NCBI RefSeq assembly: GCF_014490555.1
Contig: NZ_CP061032.1
Location: 930,001-994,000, forward strand
Direction of reading: 5' to 3'
Length of the DNA: 64,000 nt
DNA from: Corynebacterium lujinxingii
Lineage (GTDB): Bacteria; Actinomycetota; Actinomycetes; Mycobacteriales; Mycobacteriaceae
Positions within the stretch are counted from its first letter, which is position 1, and each line of letters begins with the position of its first letter. The translations under genes and the position numbers were made by a program. The notes under the pieces are model-generated. The model was not told the origin of the DNA. It did no database searches and was given only the letters and a program-made list of their open reading frames with translations. This document shows, one piece after another, positions 8,880 through 17,431 of the stretch.

Positions 8880-8906
8880 GCCCCCGTCCGGTGGCCGGGC
8901 GGGGGC
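8880..8906 (-). terminator. Terminator of the amino-acid permease gene
   Basis: The stem GCCCCCG / CGGGGGC (8880-8886 and 8900-8906) has a further CCGG/CCGG pairing inside. On the permease strand it is followed by a T-rich run (CAAAATCTTTT), so it looks like a true intrinsic terminator. Confidence 0.7.
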
Positions 8907-8932
8907 AGGGGGTCGTCGTCAAGCAAACGCTC

Positions 8933-10336
8933 TTAGGCGGACTCGGCGACCTCGATTGCCTTGTCGCGGCGGGTGGTGAAGTAGAGCAACGTCATGATCA
9001 CGGTGAACGCCACACCGATACCGAGCGCGAGGCGGAAGTCCGGCAACCAGGCCATGATGCCGAAGGTGCACAGGATGAACGCGATGGCGAACCACTGACC
9101 GTACGGCCAGAACGGCACCGCGAACTTCAGCGCGTTTTGCTCCTCGGGGGTCATTTGCTTGCGCATGGCCACCTGGGCGAGCAGGATCATCAGCCAGACG
9201 AAGACGGTGGCAAAGGTTGCCAGGGCTGCGATGGTCTCGAACACGTCCGGGTACTTCGCGTTGATGAATACACCGATGACCAGGACAGCGAGCAGGGAGA
9301 CGATGGTCATCACTGGCACGTCGCGGTACGTCTTGGCCATCTTCTTCGGCGCGAGGCCCTCCTTGGCCAGGCCGGTGAGAACACGGCCGGTGCCGAACAG
9401 GTCGGCGTTAATCGCGGACAGCGCCGCGGTGATGACCACGAAGTTCAGCAGGCCGGCGGCCCAGTTCACGCCGAGGGTGTTGAAGATCTGGACGAACGGG
9501 GACTCTTCACCCGTGATCGTGCGCCACGGGTTGAGGATCAGAATGATCGAGATCGCCAGCACGTAGAACAGCAAGATGCGCGCCGGGACGGTGTTAACCG
9601 CCTGCGGGATGGAGCGCTCCGGATCCTCGGCCTCGGCGCCGGCGACGCCGATGATCTCCGTGCCTCCGAACGCGAACAGCACCAGGATGAACGAGGCAAT
9701 CATGCCCTCAACGCCGTTGGGGAAGAAGCCGCCGTCGTTCCACAGGTTGCTAATGCCGGTCATCTCCGGCTGCTGGCCCAGGTTGAACACCAGGATGGCC
9801 GCGCCGCCCAAGATCATTGCGACCACGGCGGTGACCTTGATGATGGTGAAGACGAATTCCAGCTCGCCGAACCAGCGCACGGTGGCCAGGTTTGCCGCGC
9901 CGATGATCAACAGTGTTACGGCGATCCAGACCCAGGCGGCTGTGTCGGGGAACCAGAACTTCATATAGATGCCTATGGCTGTCAGGTCGGCCAGACAGAC
10001 GATCATCATTTCGAAGGCGAACATCCAGCCTGTGATGTAGCCGCCCCAGCCGCCGAGGTACTTGCGGCAGTACACCGCGAAGGACCCGCGCATGGGGTTG
10101 CGCACGGACATCTCGCCAAGCGCGCGGAGCATGAAGTAGACCACGGCGCCGCCGAGCAGGTACACCAGCAGTACCGACGGGCCAGCCGCCTGAATGGCGC
10201 CGGCCGAGCCGTAGAACAGGCCGGTGCCGATGGCGGAACCCAGCGCGATGAAGTGGATGTGGCGGTGCGTCAGGCCGCGGCGTTTCGGTTGGGTGGTGCC
10301 AGTTGGCTTCTCAGATGGTGCAGTCATGGTGGACAT
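8933..10336 (-). CDS. Amino-acid permease, APC superfamily (AAT family)
   Basis: 467 residues with about 12 membrane segments. The N-terminal signature GLTHRHIHFIALGSAIGTGL near 20-40 contains the unwound first helix (GSAIGTGLF) that binds substrate. GEMSVRNPMRGSF follows near 75-90. Both are typical of the proton-coupled AAT group (LysP, ProY, GabP, PheP relatives). The exact amino acid cannot be assigned from these motifs. It is a single gene with its own terminator. The start ATG at 10336 has a weak AAAGAG 8 bases upstream. Confidence 0.85.
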   Translation of the reverse strand: MSTMTAPSEKPTGTTQPKRRGLTHRHIHFIALGSAIGTGLFYGSAGAIQAAGPSVLLVYLLGGAVVYFMLRALGEMSVRNPMRGSFAVYCRKYLGGWGGYITGWMFAFEMMIVCLADLTAIGIYMKFWFPDTAAWVWIAVTLLIIGAANLATVRWFGELEFVFTIIKVTAVVAMILGGAAILVFNLGQQPEMTGISNLWNDGGFFPNGVEGMIASFILVLFAFGGTEIIGVAGAEAEDPERSIPQAVNTVPARILLFYVLAISIILILNPWRTITGEESPFVQIFNTLGVNWAAGLLNFVVITAALSAINADLFGTGRVLTGLAKEGLAPKKMAKTYRDVPVMTIVSLLAVLVIGVFINAKYPDVFETIAALATFATVFVWLMILLAQVAMRKQMTPEEQNALKFAVPFWPYGQWFAIAFILCTFGIMAWLPDFRLALGIGVAFTVIMTLLYFTTRRDKAIEVAESA

Positions 10337-10735
10337 TAACTGTGCTCTTTCGTGTGGGTTTGCGCGAATCGAGTCGCAGCGAAAGGGAAATTGTGATGAC
10401 AGGTGCCCGTGCTGGGCTGCGTCTTCCCGGTTTGACCGTCCGGCGGTTCACACATCGAAAGAGGGCTCGCCGCGGGGGAGGGTCTCCGGGTGCGCGGCGT
10501 AAGTCCGACAGATACCTGGCTAACGAAAAAGCCCCCGCGCTAGTGCTGCGAGGCAGTTAGCGCAGGGGCGAAAAGTCGGCCGACACCGCGCTACAGATGA
10601 TGATGCAGGCGGGCCGGCTGAGTATTCGGCAACGCGAAAGCGACGGCCGGGGTGGCCGTGGCGGAAAGTGCGTTGCGGTTCATCACGAGAAAGACTCTAA
10701 CACGAAGTTTTGGTGGGTGTGCAGAAATTGCGAAA
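10337..10735. other. 400-base intergenic region
   Basis: This gap holds the promoter side of the leftward permease gene and the 3' flank of the leftward lipoprotein gene, with a terminator near 10527-10571. Short open frames exist but none has a convincing ribosome site or composition, so I see no gene here. Confidence 0.5.
10527..10572 (-). terminator. Intrinsic terminator of the lipoprotein operon
   Basis: An inverted repeat pairs GCCCCTGCGCTA with TAGCGCGGGGGC (minus strand), around an 18-20 base loop, followed by a run of five T and a T-rich tail. It lies about 165 bases beyond the last gene of the citrate transporter-lipoprotein operon. Confidence 0.75.
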
Positions 10736-11725
10736 TTAGTTTTGCAGCAGGCCTGCTTCGGACGGATCGAGGAGGACAACGCCGCCGGAGCCTTCGACTG
10801 CTGGATCGCCGCTCATGTCAGTGTCCGTGCAGGCAGTCCTGCGGTTCGACGGGGTGTCTTCCATCCCGTCGATGATGTAGCGGCCGATGCAGCCCCATCC
10901 GCTTTTCTCGTTAGTCCACGCGGTGACCGACCCCTGCAGCTCGCCGTTCTTCGCCGCGTTGGAGTAACCAGCCAGCGTGTTCATCGCGACGTCGCACGTG
11001 GTGCCGTCCTCGAGCGCGTAAACGCCGAACTCCTTTCCAGCCATGTTCCACGTGCCGCACTGCTCGCCCTTGGCCACGCTGTTTTCCTCCGTGATGCTCT
11101 GCGTCTTGCCCGGGCGGTGGTAGACGCCGTCGTGGACCTCGAACGCGTCGTCCGCATACTCGACGCGGATGCCGCCGTCGAGCAGGTGGGTAATCGTTGC
11201 GTCGTCGATGGTGACTCGCTCGCCCCTGTTCAGCGGCGTCGGCGGGTTCATGTAGCCCTGGGAACCGGGCGAGAATGCGGTAATGAAGCCGCCACGGTCT
11301 GGTTTGTACCAGGCGACGTTCGGCTCATCGATCTGCGGGGCGCCTCCGTTGTGCTCCACCGGCGGCAGCGGGGCGGCGAAGTTCACCTGGCAGAACACCG
11401 GGGTCTCACCCTCGACTGCACGGACCGTGCAGCCAAGCACACCGGAGTCCAGCCCGACGATGCCGTACTCGAACTTCGACGGGTCCACATCTGTGTACTC
11501 GTCCTGTGCCGCCTTCTTGGACTCCGAGGTCTTCTCTTCTTTTGAGGTCTTCTCTTCTTCTGAGGGTGCCTCCTCGGACGTGGAAGGCTCTGCCGAGGAA
11601 TCGAAGGTCGGTTCCTCGAGTGCGTCATTGGAGCTGTTGCCGCAACCGGTGAGGGTTGCAGCAGCAATGAGGCTCGCGGCTGCCAGAGTAAAAATGCGGT
11701 GTGCGCGGGAAATATGCATGCGCAC
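10736..11725 (-). CDS. Secreted lipoprotein, paralogue of the next gene
   Basis: 329 residues; function not recognised. A lipoprotein signal peptide ends in the lipobox LTGC, with the lipid-bearing Cys at about 28. A Ser/Glu/Lys-rich linker with a KTS/EEKTS repeat follows (about 45-75), fitting a surface tether. The globular part at about 80-215 resembles the whole mature region of the upstream gene product: a Cys pair, L-PP-V/L-D/EH, GERVTI / GEQVTI and FEV. About 110 further C-terminal residues hold extra cysteines (GTTCDVAM, WGCIGRY, RTACTD). The start could be GTG at 11725 or ATG at 11719; neither has a clear ribosome site. It lies 7 bases after the previous gene, so they share an operon. 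Confidence 0.75.
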   Translation of the reverse strand: MRMHISRAHRIFTLAAASLIAAATLTGCGNSSNDALEEPTFDSSAEPSTSEEAPSEEEKTSKEEKTSESKKAAQDEYTDVDPSKFEYGIVGLDSGVLGCTVRAVEGETPVFCQVNFAAPLPPVEHNGGAPQIDEPNVAWYKPDRGGFITAFSPGSQGYMNPPTPLNRGERVTIDDATITHLLDGGIRVEYADDAFEVHDGVYHRPGKTQSITEENSVAKGEQCGTWNMAGKEFGVYALEDGTTCDVAMNTLAGYSNAAKNGELQGSVTAWTNEKSGWGCIGRYIIDGMEDTPSNRRTACTDTDMSGDPAVEGSGGVVLLDPSEAGLLQN

Positions 11726-11732
11726 AAGTGTA

Positions 11733-12272
11733 TTACGGCGAAAAGTGGTCCGAGGCGTATTGGCCGTCCGGGGAGACCTCGAACCAGTGGCCGTCGCGCT
11801 CGCCGCGCACGGTGCCGTCCTTGTCGTGGGTGAAGGTGTAGGAGGAAATTGTCACCTGCTCGCCGGGCGCGAGCGTTTCGCCGATCGGGTCGATCTCGCC
11901 GCCGCCGGTGTCGTGGGTGGTGGCGAAGCCGATCTCGTCGTCCCAGAGCACGGAATCGGTCGGGGTGTCGATTCCTGCGTCGTGATCCAGCGGCGGGATC
12001 TCGCCAGATAGGTCGAGGTCGCAGGCAAAGTAGCCGTCGCGGCCCGGGCCCTTGTCAAAGTAGGCGCACTTTGTGCCGCGGTTGAAGGACACGGCGTAGA
12101 CCGAGGGCTCGCCGTTCATCGTGAAGTCCTCGGGGTCGCGTTCGACGGGTGCGGAGGTGTCGTCGACAAGCACCTGCTCCGGTTCTTCGAGGAACTCCTC
12201 TTCCGTAGAGCAGGCGGCGAGCGCGAGTGCGGCGGTGACGGTGGCGGCGAGCGTTGCGCGGGTGGTTTTCAT
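11733..12272 (-). CDS. Secreted lipoprotein in citrate-transporter operon
   Basis: 179 residues; function not recognised. The signal peptide ends in LAAC, with the lipid-modified Cys at 21, followed by an acidic linker. The mature domain has two cysteines (GTKCAYF, FACDLD) and a repeat-like pattern (PPLDHD, GEQVTISS, FEVSPDGQ) shared with the downstream lipoprotein, so the two are tandem paralogues. It begins 13 bases after the citrate-type transporter stop, so it is very probably co-transcribed. A role at the cell surface near the transporter is only an inference from position. Confidence 0.75.
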   Translation of the reverse strand: MKTTRATLAATVTAALALAACSTEEEFLEEPEQVLVDDTSAPVERDPEDFTMNGEPSVYAVSFNRGTKCAYFDKGPGRDGYFACDLDLSGEIPPLDHDAGIDTPTDSVLWDDEIGFATTHDTGGGEIDPIGETLAPGEQVTISSYTFTHDKDGTVRGERDGHWFEVSPDGQYASDHFSP

Positions 12273-12285
12273 GGGGCCGACTCTA

Positions 12286-13632
12286 TTAAGCAAAGACACC
12301 CACCGCCCAGGAACCGAGCACCAACGCAACGGAAAACGCCCAGCAGATAGGGAACGCGATGCGCAGGTACTTGCCCATCTCCGCACGCGCGAGACCCAGT
12401 GCGAGCCAGAGTGCGGGGGAGAAGGGGCTGACGAAGGTGCCGATCACATTGCCGACGATCATCGCGGAGGCAGCACCCATGCCGGAGACGCCGAAGGCCT
12501 CGGCGGTCTGCTGGACGATGGGCAGGACAGAGAAGTAGTACGCGTCGGTGGAGGTCGCCAGATCCAGCGGCACGCCGAGCAGGCCGACGATGACGTGGAT
12601 GTAGGGGCCGACCGAATCCGGTAGCACCGCGATGAGCGACAGGGCGATCTGCTCGAGCATGCCCGTGCCGTCCAGAACGCCGAGGAACATCGCTGCGGCG
12701 AGGATGACGCCGGCCATGGACAAGGCGGTGGGGGCGTGTCGTCGTAACGCATCGCTCTGGTCGTCGAGGGTGGCAAAGTTGACGACGAGCAGCAGCGCCG
12801 TGCCGACGAGGAACGCTGGCGCGGGCGAGGCGAGGCCTGCGACCAGCACGCCGATCAGCGCCAGCGTGATCAGGGTGTTCACCCAGGTGACCCAGGAACC
12901 GGAGCGCTGGGTGAACTCCAACTTTGCGCGCTCCTCGCGCTGGTGGCGGGAGAAGTCCTCGGCGACGGCGTTGACGTCGACAAGCTGTGCATCGGCGTGC
13001 TGTGCGGCGCGGCGCTGTTCGATCACGCCGAAGATCGCTGCAACGGCAAACACCAGCACAATCGCCACGCCCTGGACGGGAAGCAGGTGCGCCCAGATCT
13101 CGTTCGGCGACGGACCGACGACCGAACTCGCACGGCCGACCGGGCCACCCCAAGGCAGCATGTTCATCACCGATGCCGACAGTGCGACCAGGGTCAGCAG
13201 CACGTAGCGCGACATCCGCATCGCCTCATACAGCGGCAGCAGCGCGGGGATGGTGAGCAGGAATGTGGTGGAGCCGGAGCCGTCTAGGTGCGCCACGATT
13301 GCGATCGCCGCCGTGCCGAGTGTGACCAGCAGCGGCTTGCCCCGGGTCGTTTTGATCAGGCCCTTGATTACCGGCTCGAATAGGCCGACATCCGAGAGAA
13401 TGCCGAAGTAGATGATGGCGAAGATGAACATCACCACGACCTTCATCACCCGGTCGAGGCCGTCGAGGTAGAAATCCGAAATCTCCGCTACCCCGGCGCC
13501 GGTGAGCACTGCGCCGATGATAGGGATGAGCGTCATGGCGACGATCGGATGGGTCTTCCCTTTGAGCAGCAGCCCGACCGTGACCACGATGATGGCCAAC
13601 CCGAGCAACGTCAGCGCGAGAGGGGAAGTCAT
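12286..13632 (-). CDS. CitMHS-type citrate/carboxylate transporter
   Basis: 448 residues with about 11-12 membrane helices. Sequence features fit the CitM/CitH group of the ion transporter superfamily, which carries metal-citrate complexes with protons. These are an N-terminal LLKGKTHPIVAM segment, a conserved DGSGSTTF re-entrant motif near 117-124, MLPWGGPVGRA near 160 and a matching re-entrant segment around DLATSTDAYYFS. The substrate metal cannot be told. It is the first gene of a three-gene leftward operon with two lipoproteins. The start ATG has AGGA 7 bases before it. Confidence 0.85.
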   Translation of the reverse strand: MTSPLALTLLGLAIIVVTVGLLLKGKTHPIVAMTLIPIIGAVLTGAGVAEISDFYLDGLDRVMKVVVMFIFAIIYFGILSDVGLFEPVIKGLIKTTRGKPLLVTLGTAAIAIVAHLDGSGSTTFLLTIPALLPLYEAMRMSRYVLLTLVALSASVMNMLPWGGPVGRASSVVGPSPNEIWAHLLPVQGVAIVLVFAVAAIFGVIEQRRAAQHADAQLVDVNAVAEDFSRHQREERAKLEFTQRSGSWVTWVNTLITLALIGVLVAGLASPAPAFLVGTALLLVVNFATLDDQSDALRRHAPTALSMAGVILAAAMFLGVLDGTGMLEQIALSLIAVLPDSVGPYIHVIVGLLGVPLDLATSTDAYYFSVLPIVQQTAEAFGVSGMGAASAMIVGNVIGTFVSPFSPALWLALGLARAEMGKYLRIAFPICWAFSVALVLGSWAVGVFA

Positions 13633-13721
13633 GTGTGGATCCTAAGACAGCGATGAGAGCGTCTTTGGCGTTTTCGTTGAAATAGCAGATTATGGGGCTA
13701 ATGCCGTAGGGTTGGCAGGCG

Positions 13722-15809
13722 ATGAGCATTTCCGAAAACGCCACCGGCGGCGAGAAGAAGCCGGATACGAATGTGTCGGAAAATCAGGAAAATCCGCAGG
13801 ATGTCGCGGCCGAAATCGTTGAGGCCGTAGTAGAGGACACCAGGGATGCGGAGATTGCTGATACCACCGGCGCCGCGGACGATGCCGCGGCCATTGACGT
13901 TGAAGACGACGTGGTAAAGGTGACCGAGCCGGCCGAAGCTGCTGAGGCTGCTGAGGCTGCGGAGCCGGAGGCTAAGGGGGAGCCAGAGAACGGCTTCGAG
14001 ACCCTCGGCCTGCCGGACAAGGTGATCGAGGCCGTCAAGCGCGTCGGCTTTGAGCAGCCCTCGCCGATTCAGGCGCAGACCATCCCGCTGTTAATGGAAG
14101 GCCGCGACGTTGTCGGCCTCGCGCAGACGGGTACCGGCAAGACAGCGGCGTTCGCGCTGCCGGTGCTGTCCCAGATCGACCCGAAGCAGCGCCACCCCCA
14201 GGCGCTCGTGCTCGCGCCGACGCGCGAACTCGCGCTGCAGGTGTCCGACTCCTTCCAGTCGTTCGCCGACCACCTCGGCGGTGTGAACGTGCTGCCGATC
14301 TACGGCGGCCAGGCCTACGGCATCCAGCTCTCGGGGTTGCGTCGTGGCGCACAGGTGATCGTCGGCACGCCGGGGCGTGTGATCGACCACCTGGAGAAGG
14401 GCTCGCTGGACATCTCCAACCTGCGCTTCCTCGTGCTCGACGAGGCGGACGAGATGCTCAACATGGGCTTCCAAGAAGACGTCGAGCGCATCCTCGAGGA
14501 TACGCCCGAGAACAAGCAGGTTGCACTGTTTTCCGCGACGATGCCGAACGCGATCCGCCGCATCTCGCGCGACTACCTGAACAACCCGGAAGAGGTCACC
14601 GTTAAATCGGAGACCCGCACCAACACGAACATTCGCCAGCGCTACCTGTTCACGGCGCACCGCAACAAGTTGGACGCGATCACCCGTATCCTCGAGGTGA
14701 CCGAGTTCGAGGCGATGATCGTGTTCGTCCGCACGAAGAACGAGACGGAAGAAATCGCCGAGAAGCTGCGCGCCCGGGGTTTCTCCGCCGCTGCCATCAA
14801 CGGCGACATCGCCCAGCAACAGCGTGAGCGCACCGTCGACCAGCTTCGCGACGGCCGCCTGGACATCCTCGTGGCCACCGACGTCGCCGCCCGCGGCCTG
14901 GACGTCGAGCGCATCTCGCACGTGCTCAACTACGACATCCCGAACGACACCGAGTCCTACGTGCACCGCATCGGCCGCACCGGCCGCGCGGGCCGCTCCG
15001 GCGAGGCGATCCTCTTCGTCACCCCGCGCGAGCGCCGCATGCTGCGCTCCATCGAGCGCGTGACCAACGCGACGATCGAAGAGATGGACCTGCCGACTGT
15101 CGACGAGGTCAACGAGTCGCGCAAGGCGAACTTCATGGACTCCATTACCGAGTCGCTCGAGGCCAGCGACCTGCAGATCTTCAAGACGATGGTGCGCGAG
15201 TACTCGGCGACGAACAACGTGCCGATGGACGACATCGCTGCTGCGCTTGCCACCCAGGCGTTGGCCGGCGACGAGTTCCTGATGAAGGAGCCGCCGCGCG
15301 ACAAGCGTGACCGTCGCGACCGTTTCGACCGCGACGACCGCCGTGGCCGTGACCGCCGTGATCGCTTCGACCGCGACGACCGCGGTCGTGGACGTCGCCA
15401 CAACGACAACGAGAACTTCGACACCTACCGTCTTGATGTGGGCAAGCGTCAGCACGTGCGCCCGGGTGCGATCGTCGGCGCGCTGGCGAACGAGGGTGGT
15501 CTGAGCTCGAAGGACTTCGGCCGTATCACCATCGGTGGCGACTTCACCTTGGTGGAGCTGCCGAAGAACCTCGACCAGGCGGTGCTCGACCGACTGGAGG
15601 ACACCCGCATCTCCGGTCAGCTGATCAACATTCAGCGCGACCACGGTGCCCCGCCGCGCGATCGCGGTGGACGCGGCGGCCGAGGCGGCTACCGCGGCGG
15701 CCGTGACCGCGACGACCACGGCGGACGCGGACGTGGTGGCTACCGCGGTGGACGTGGCCGTGACCGCGACGACCGCGGCGGACGCGGACGCGGGGGATAC
15801 CGCGACTAA
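13722..15809 (+). CDS. deaD: DEAD-box ATP-dependent RNA helicase (DeaD/CsdA type)
   Basis: 695 residues. An acidic, Ala/Glu/Asp-rich N-terminal extension (1-85) precedes the helicase core. The core has a Q motif FETLGLPDKV then PSPIQ, motif I AQTGTGKT near 133-140, PTRELALQ, DEAD at 240-243, SAT, and HRIGRTGRAGR near 415. A basic RD-repeat linker (about 525-560), a DbpA-type RNA-binding domain (about 565-640) and a C-terminal RGG-rich tail follow. The family unwinds structured RNA in ribosome assembly, mRNA decay and cold adaptation. It is divergent from the citrate transporter gene, with 89 bases between them. Confidence 0.93.
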   Translation: MSISENATGGEKKPDTNVSENQENPQDVAAEIVEAVVEDTRDAEIADTTGAADDAAAIDVEDDVVKVTEPAEAAEAAEAAEPEAKGEPENGFETLGLPDKVIEAVKRVGFEQPSPIQAQTIPLLMEGRDVVGLAQTGTGKTAAFALPVLSQIDPKQRHPQALVLAPTRELALQVSDSFQSFADHLGGVNVLPIYGGQAYGIQLSGLRRGAQVIVGTPGRVIDHLEKGSLDISNLRFLVLDEADEMLNMGFQEDVERILEDTPENKQVALFSATMPNAIRRISRDYLNNPEEVTVKSETRTNTNIRQRYLFTAHRNKLDAITRILEVTEFEAMIVFVRTKNETEEIAEKLRARGFSAAAINGDIAQQQRERTVDQLRDGRLDILVATDVAARGLDVERISHVLNYDIPNDTESYVHRIGRTGRAGRSGEAILFVTPRERRMLRSIERVTNATIEEMDLPTVDEVNESRKANFMDSITESLEASDLQIFKTMVREYSATNNVPMDDIAAALATQALAGDEFLMKEPPRDKRDRRDRFDRDDRRGRDRRDRFDRDDRGRGRRHNDNENFDTYRLDVGKRQHVRPGAIVGALANEGGLSSKDFGRITIGGDFTLVELPKNLDQAVLDRLEDTRISGQLINIQRDHGAPPRDRGGRGGRGGYRGGRDRDDHGGRGRGGYRGGRGRDRDDRGGRGRGGYRD

Positions 15810-15830
15810 ATTTGCAGGCGCGTAAGCGAC

Positions 15831-15890
15831 AAAGGCCGCCCTGGCAACGGGTAATGTGTGCACTCACATTGCTCCGCCGGGGCGGCCTTT
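15831..15890 (+). terminator. Long hairpin after deaD with nested inverted repeat
   Basis: The outer stem pairs AAAGGCCGCCC (15831-15841) with GGGCGGCCTTT (15880-15890). The loop holds its own dyad, AATGTG TGCACT CACATT (15853-15870). The outer stem probably ends deaD transcripts; the inner dyad could be an operator for the protease gene that starts at 15921. Confidence 0.55.
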
Positions 15891-15920
15891 GCCGTCATGT
15901 TTGAAGAAAGCTCTCACGCT

Positions 15921-16733
15921 ATGCACTACCAGCGCTTTTCGTCTCTCTTCGCCGCGTTTTTGATCGCTGTGGTTGCCGGGGCGGGTATCACCGCTGCGCC
16001 GGTGTCGGCGCAAACCCGAACTGCTGAGCAGGGTGGCGCGGTGCTGGTGCACGGGACCGGTATTTGCACCCTTGGATACAACGACCCGGCACGCCACCGC
16101 AGCTTTGTCGCGGCGCACTGTGGCGCTGACGGTGCCCGCGTGGAGCTGGTGGGGGCGAATGGGGTGCGAAGTGGGGTCGTCGGCACGCTGCACCGCTCCA
16201 AGGCCTACGACAACCGCTTAGGTAACGACTGGGCGGCGATCCAGTGGGCGCCGGGTGTACGTGTCGGCGGCAACCGAATTTCCGGCGACGCGTGGGTGCA
16301 CCCGAACGATATTCGGATGGGGGAGACCGTGTGCTACTTCGGGCGCACCTCCCACGCGCGCGGTGGGCGGACGTGCGGGAAGTTCGGCGGGTCGGCGGAC
16401 AACACCTTCTTTGTCAATGCCCCGCTGACGCGCCCGGGCGACTCCGGCGGTCCGCTGTGGGTGCCGGGTCGCGGGTTCGTGGGGGTGATTTCCAGTACGT
16501 GGACGTCGAACCCGCTACCGGGCGTGCGCAACGTCAATTTTGTCGTCGGGGTGGTTCCTCATGACGGTCCAGCGGTGCCGGAGGTCCGGTTGGTCGGACT
16601 TTGGGCCCAGAATGCGTTCCTGCCCGGATTGACCAGCCCCGTTGCGGAGGTGGTGCGGAAGATCTTCGATGCGGTGTTCGGCCTGTTTGGGAGCCTGGGG
16701 TTCCGCGGACCGTCCGCGTTGCGCTACATGTGA
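15921..16733 (+). CDS. Secreted trypsin-like serine protease (S1 family)
   Basis: 270 residues from the ATG at 15921, which gives a clean signal peptide (hydrophobic 8-24, likely cut after VSA at 30). The catalytic triad is visible: His66 in AAHCG, Asp103 in GNDWAAI and Ser175 in GDSGGP. Cysteines at 49/67 and 138/152 could form disulphides. After the protease fold (about 31-215) comes a hydrophobic C-terminal tail (about 228-262: GLWAQNAFL, then IFDAVFGLFGSLG), which may anchor it or pack on the cell envelope. It is exported; the substrate is unknown. Confidence 0.88.
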   Translation: MHYQRFSSLFAAFLIAVVAGAGITAAPVSAQTRTAEQGGAVLVHGTGICTLGYNDPARHRSFVAAHCGADGARVELVGANGVRSGVVGTLHRSKAYDNRLGNDWAAIQWAPGVRVGGNRISGDAWVHPNDIRMGETVCYFGRTSHARGGRTCGKFGGSADNTFFVNAPLTRPGDSGGPLWVPGRGFVGVISSTWTSNPLPGVRNVNFVVGVVPHDGPAVPEVRLVGLWAQNAFLPGLTSPVAEVVRKIFDAVFGLFGSLGFRGPSALRYM

Positions 16734-16870
16734 CCATCCCCACTCGAAAGATTCGAACATATTCGAGCTTGGGTATACGGCTCGGGCTAGGCTGAACCCC
16801 CAGCGCTGTGGAACCTGTACCAGAGCTTTGCCAAGTAACCCGGTCGCACTGCAGTTCCTGTAACACACGA
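16734..16870 (+). other. Intergenic stretch with phased TCGA repeats and possible promoter
   Basis: Three TCGAA/TCGAG half-sites start at 16744, 16753 and 16763, one helical turn apart. They are followed by TATACGG and a -10-like TAGGCT at about 16788-16793. No protein-coding gene lies rightward before the terminator at 16874-16906, so a short RNA is conceivable. Confidence 0.25.
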
Positions 16871-16873
16871 AAA

Positions 16874-16910
16874 ACGCCCCGGCCCGCAGTTCGCGGATCG
16901 GGGCGTCTTT
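16874..16910. terminator. Terminator, usable in both directions
   Basis: The stem ACGCCCCG / CGGGGCGT (16874-16881 and 16899-16906) has TTTCG on the minus side and CTTT on the plus side. It lies 14-18 bases beyond the stop of the leftward membrane-protein gene. Confidence 0.65.
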
Positions 16911-16923
16911 GGTGTTCTTGAGG

Positions 16924-17415
16924 TTAGAACATGTCCTGCGGGTTCGGCAGGAACATCAGCACGAGCACGATGACCCAGAGCAGGTTGAAAATGCCGGCGC
17001 CGGCGTTCGCCTTCGCCTTGGACTTTTCAAAGTCCGGGGTCACATCCGACGGGTCGGCCTCAGCTGGCGACAGCGCACCGATGGTGCCCAGCATGCGGCG
17101 CTGCTGCGGGATGACCATCGCGAGCAGGATCGCCCACGCGATGACGGACAAGATGATGGCGGTGTGCAGCCAGAAGTTGGTCTTGTAGGCGCCCCAGTCG
17201 GCAGCCATGACGACGCCGCCGAGCAGCGGGACGAGCGCGGAGAGCATGCCGTAGGTCTTGGTGATGCGGTGCAGGATCGTTGCGCGGCCGATGGCTTCCT
17301 CGCCGCCACGACGGGCTTCAGCGGCCTGGCGCGGGAACATAGAAGACGCCACGACGACCGGGCCGAGCAGCAAGATCGCGGCCGTGACGTGGAGGAAAAC
17401 AAGGAAAGTAGTCAT
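16924..17415 (-). CDS. Four-helix integral membrane protein of unknown function
   Basis: 163 residues with four hydrophobic segments (about 4-24, 53-71, 83-102 and 140-160). A conserved-looking N-terminal HVTAAILLLGPVVVASS and a polar stretch before the last helix are also seen. It resembles the DUF2269-like group of small bacterial membrane proteins, but that assignment is uncertain. There is no catalytic motif. It has its own terminator and no obvious operon partner. Function is not recognised. Confidence 0.7.
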   Translation of the reverse strand: MTTFLVFLHVTAAILLLGPVVVASSMFPRQAAEARRGGEEAIGRATILHRITKTYGMLSALVPLLGGVVMAADWGAYKTNFWLHTAIILSVIAWAILLAMVIPQQRRMLGTIGALSPAEADPSDVTPDFEKSKAKANAGAGIFNLLWVIVLVLMFLPNPQDMF

Positions 17416-17431
17416 GTGGCGCTACTTTACA

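Noticed and set aside
15300..15800. CRISPR-like short repeats
   Set aside because: They are irregular codon repeats for the RD and RGG tail of DeaD, without spacers.
16753..16766. LexA-like box TCGAACATATTCGA
   Set aside because: The known actinobacterial SOS box is 16 bases with four bases between half-sites; here the spacing is two bases short and no SOS gene follows.
16794..16912. 6C RNA of actinobacteria
   Set aside because: Only one run of five C is present and the two C-rich loops of that RNA are not formed.
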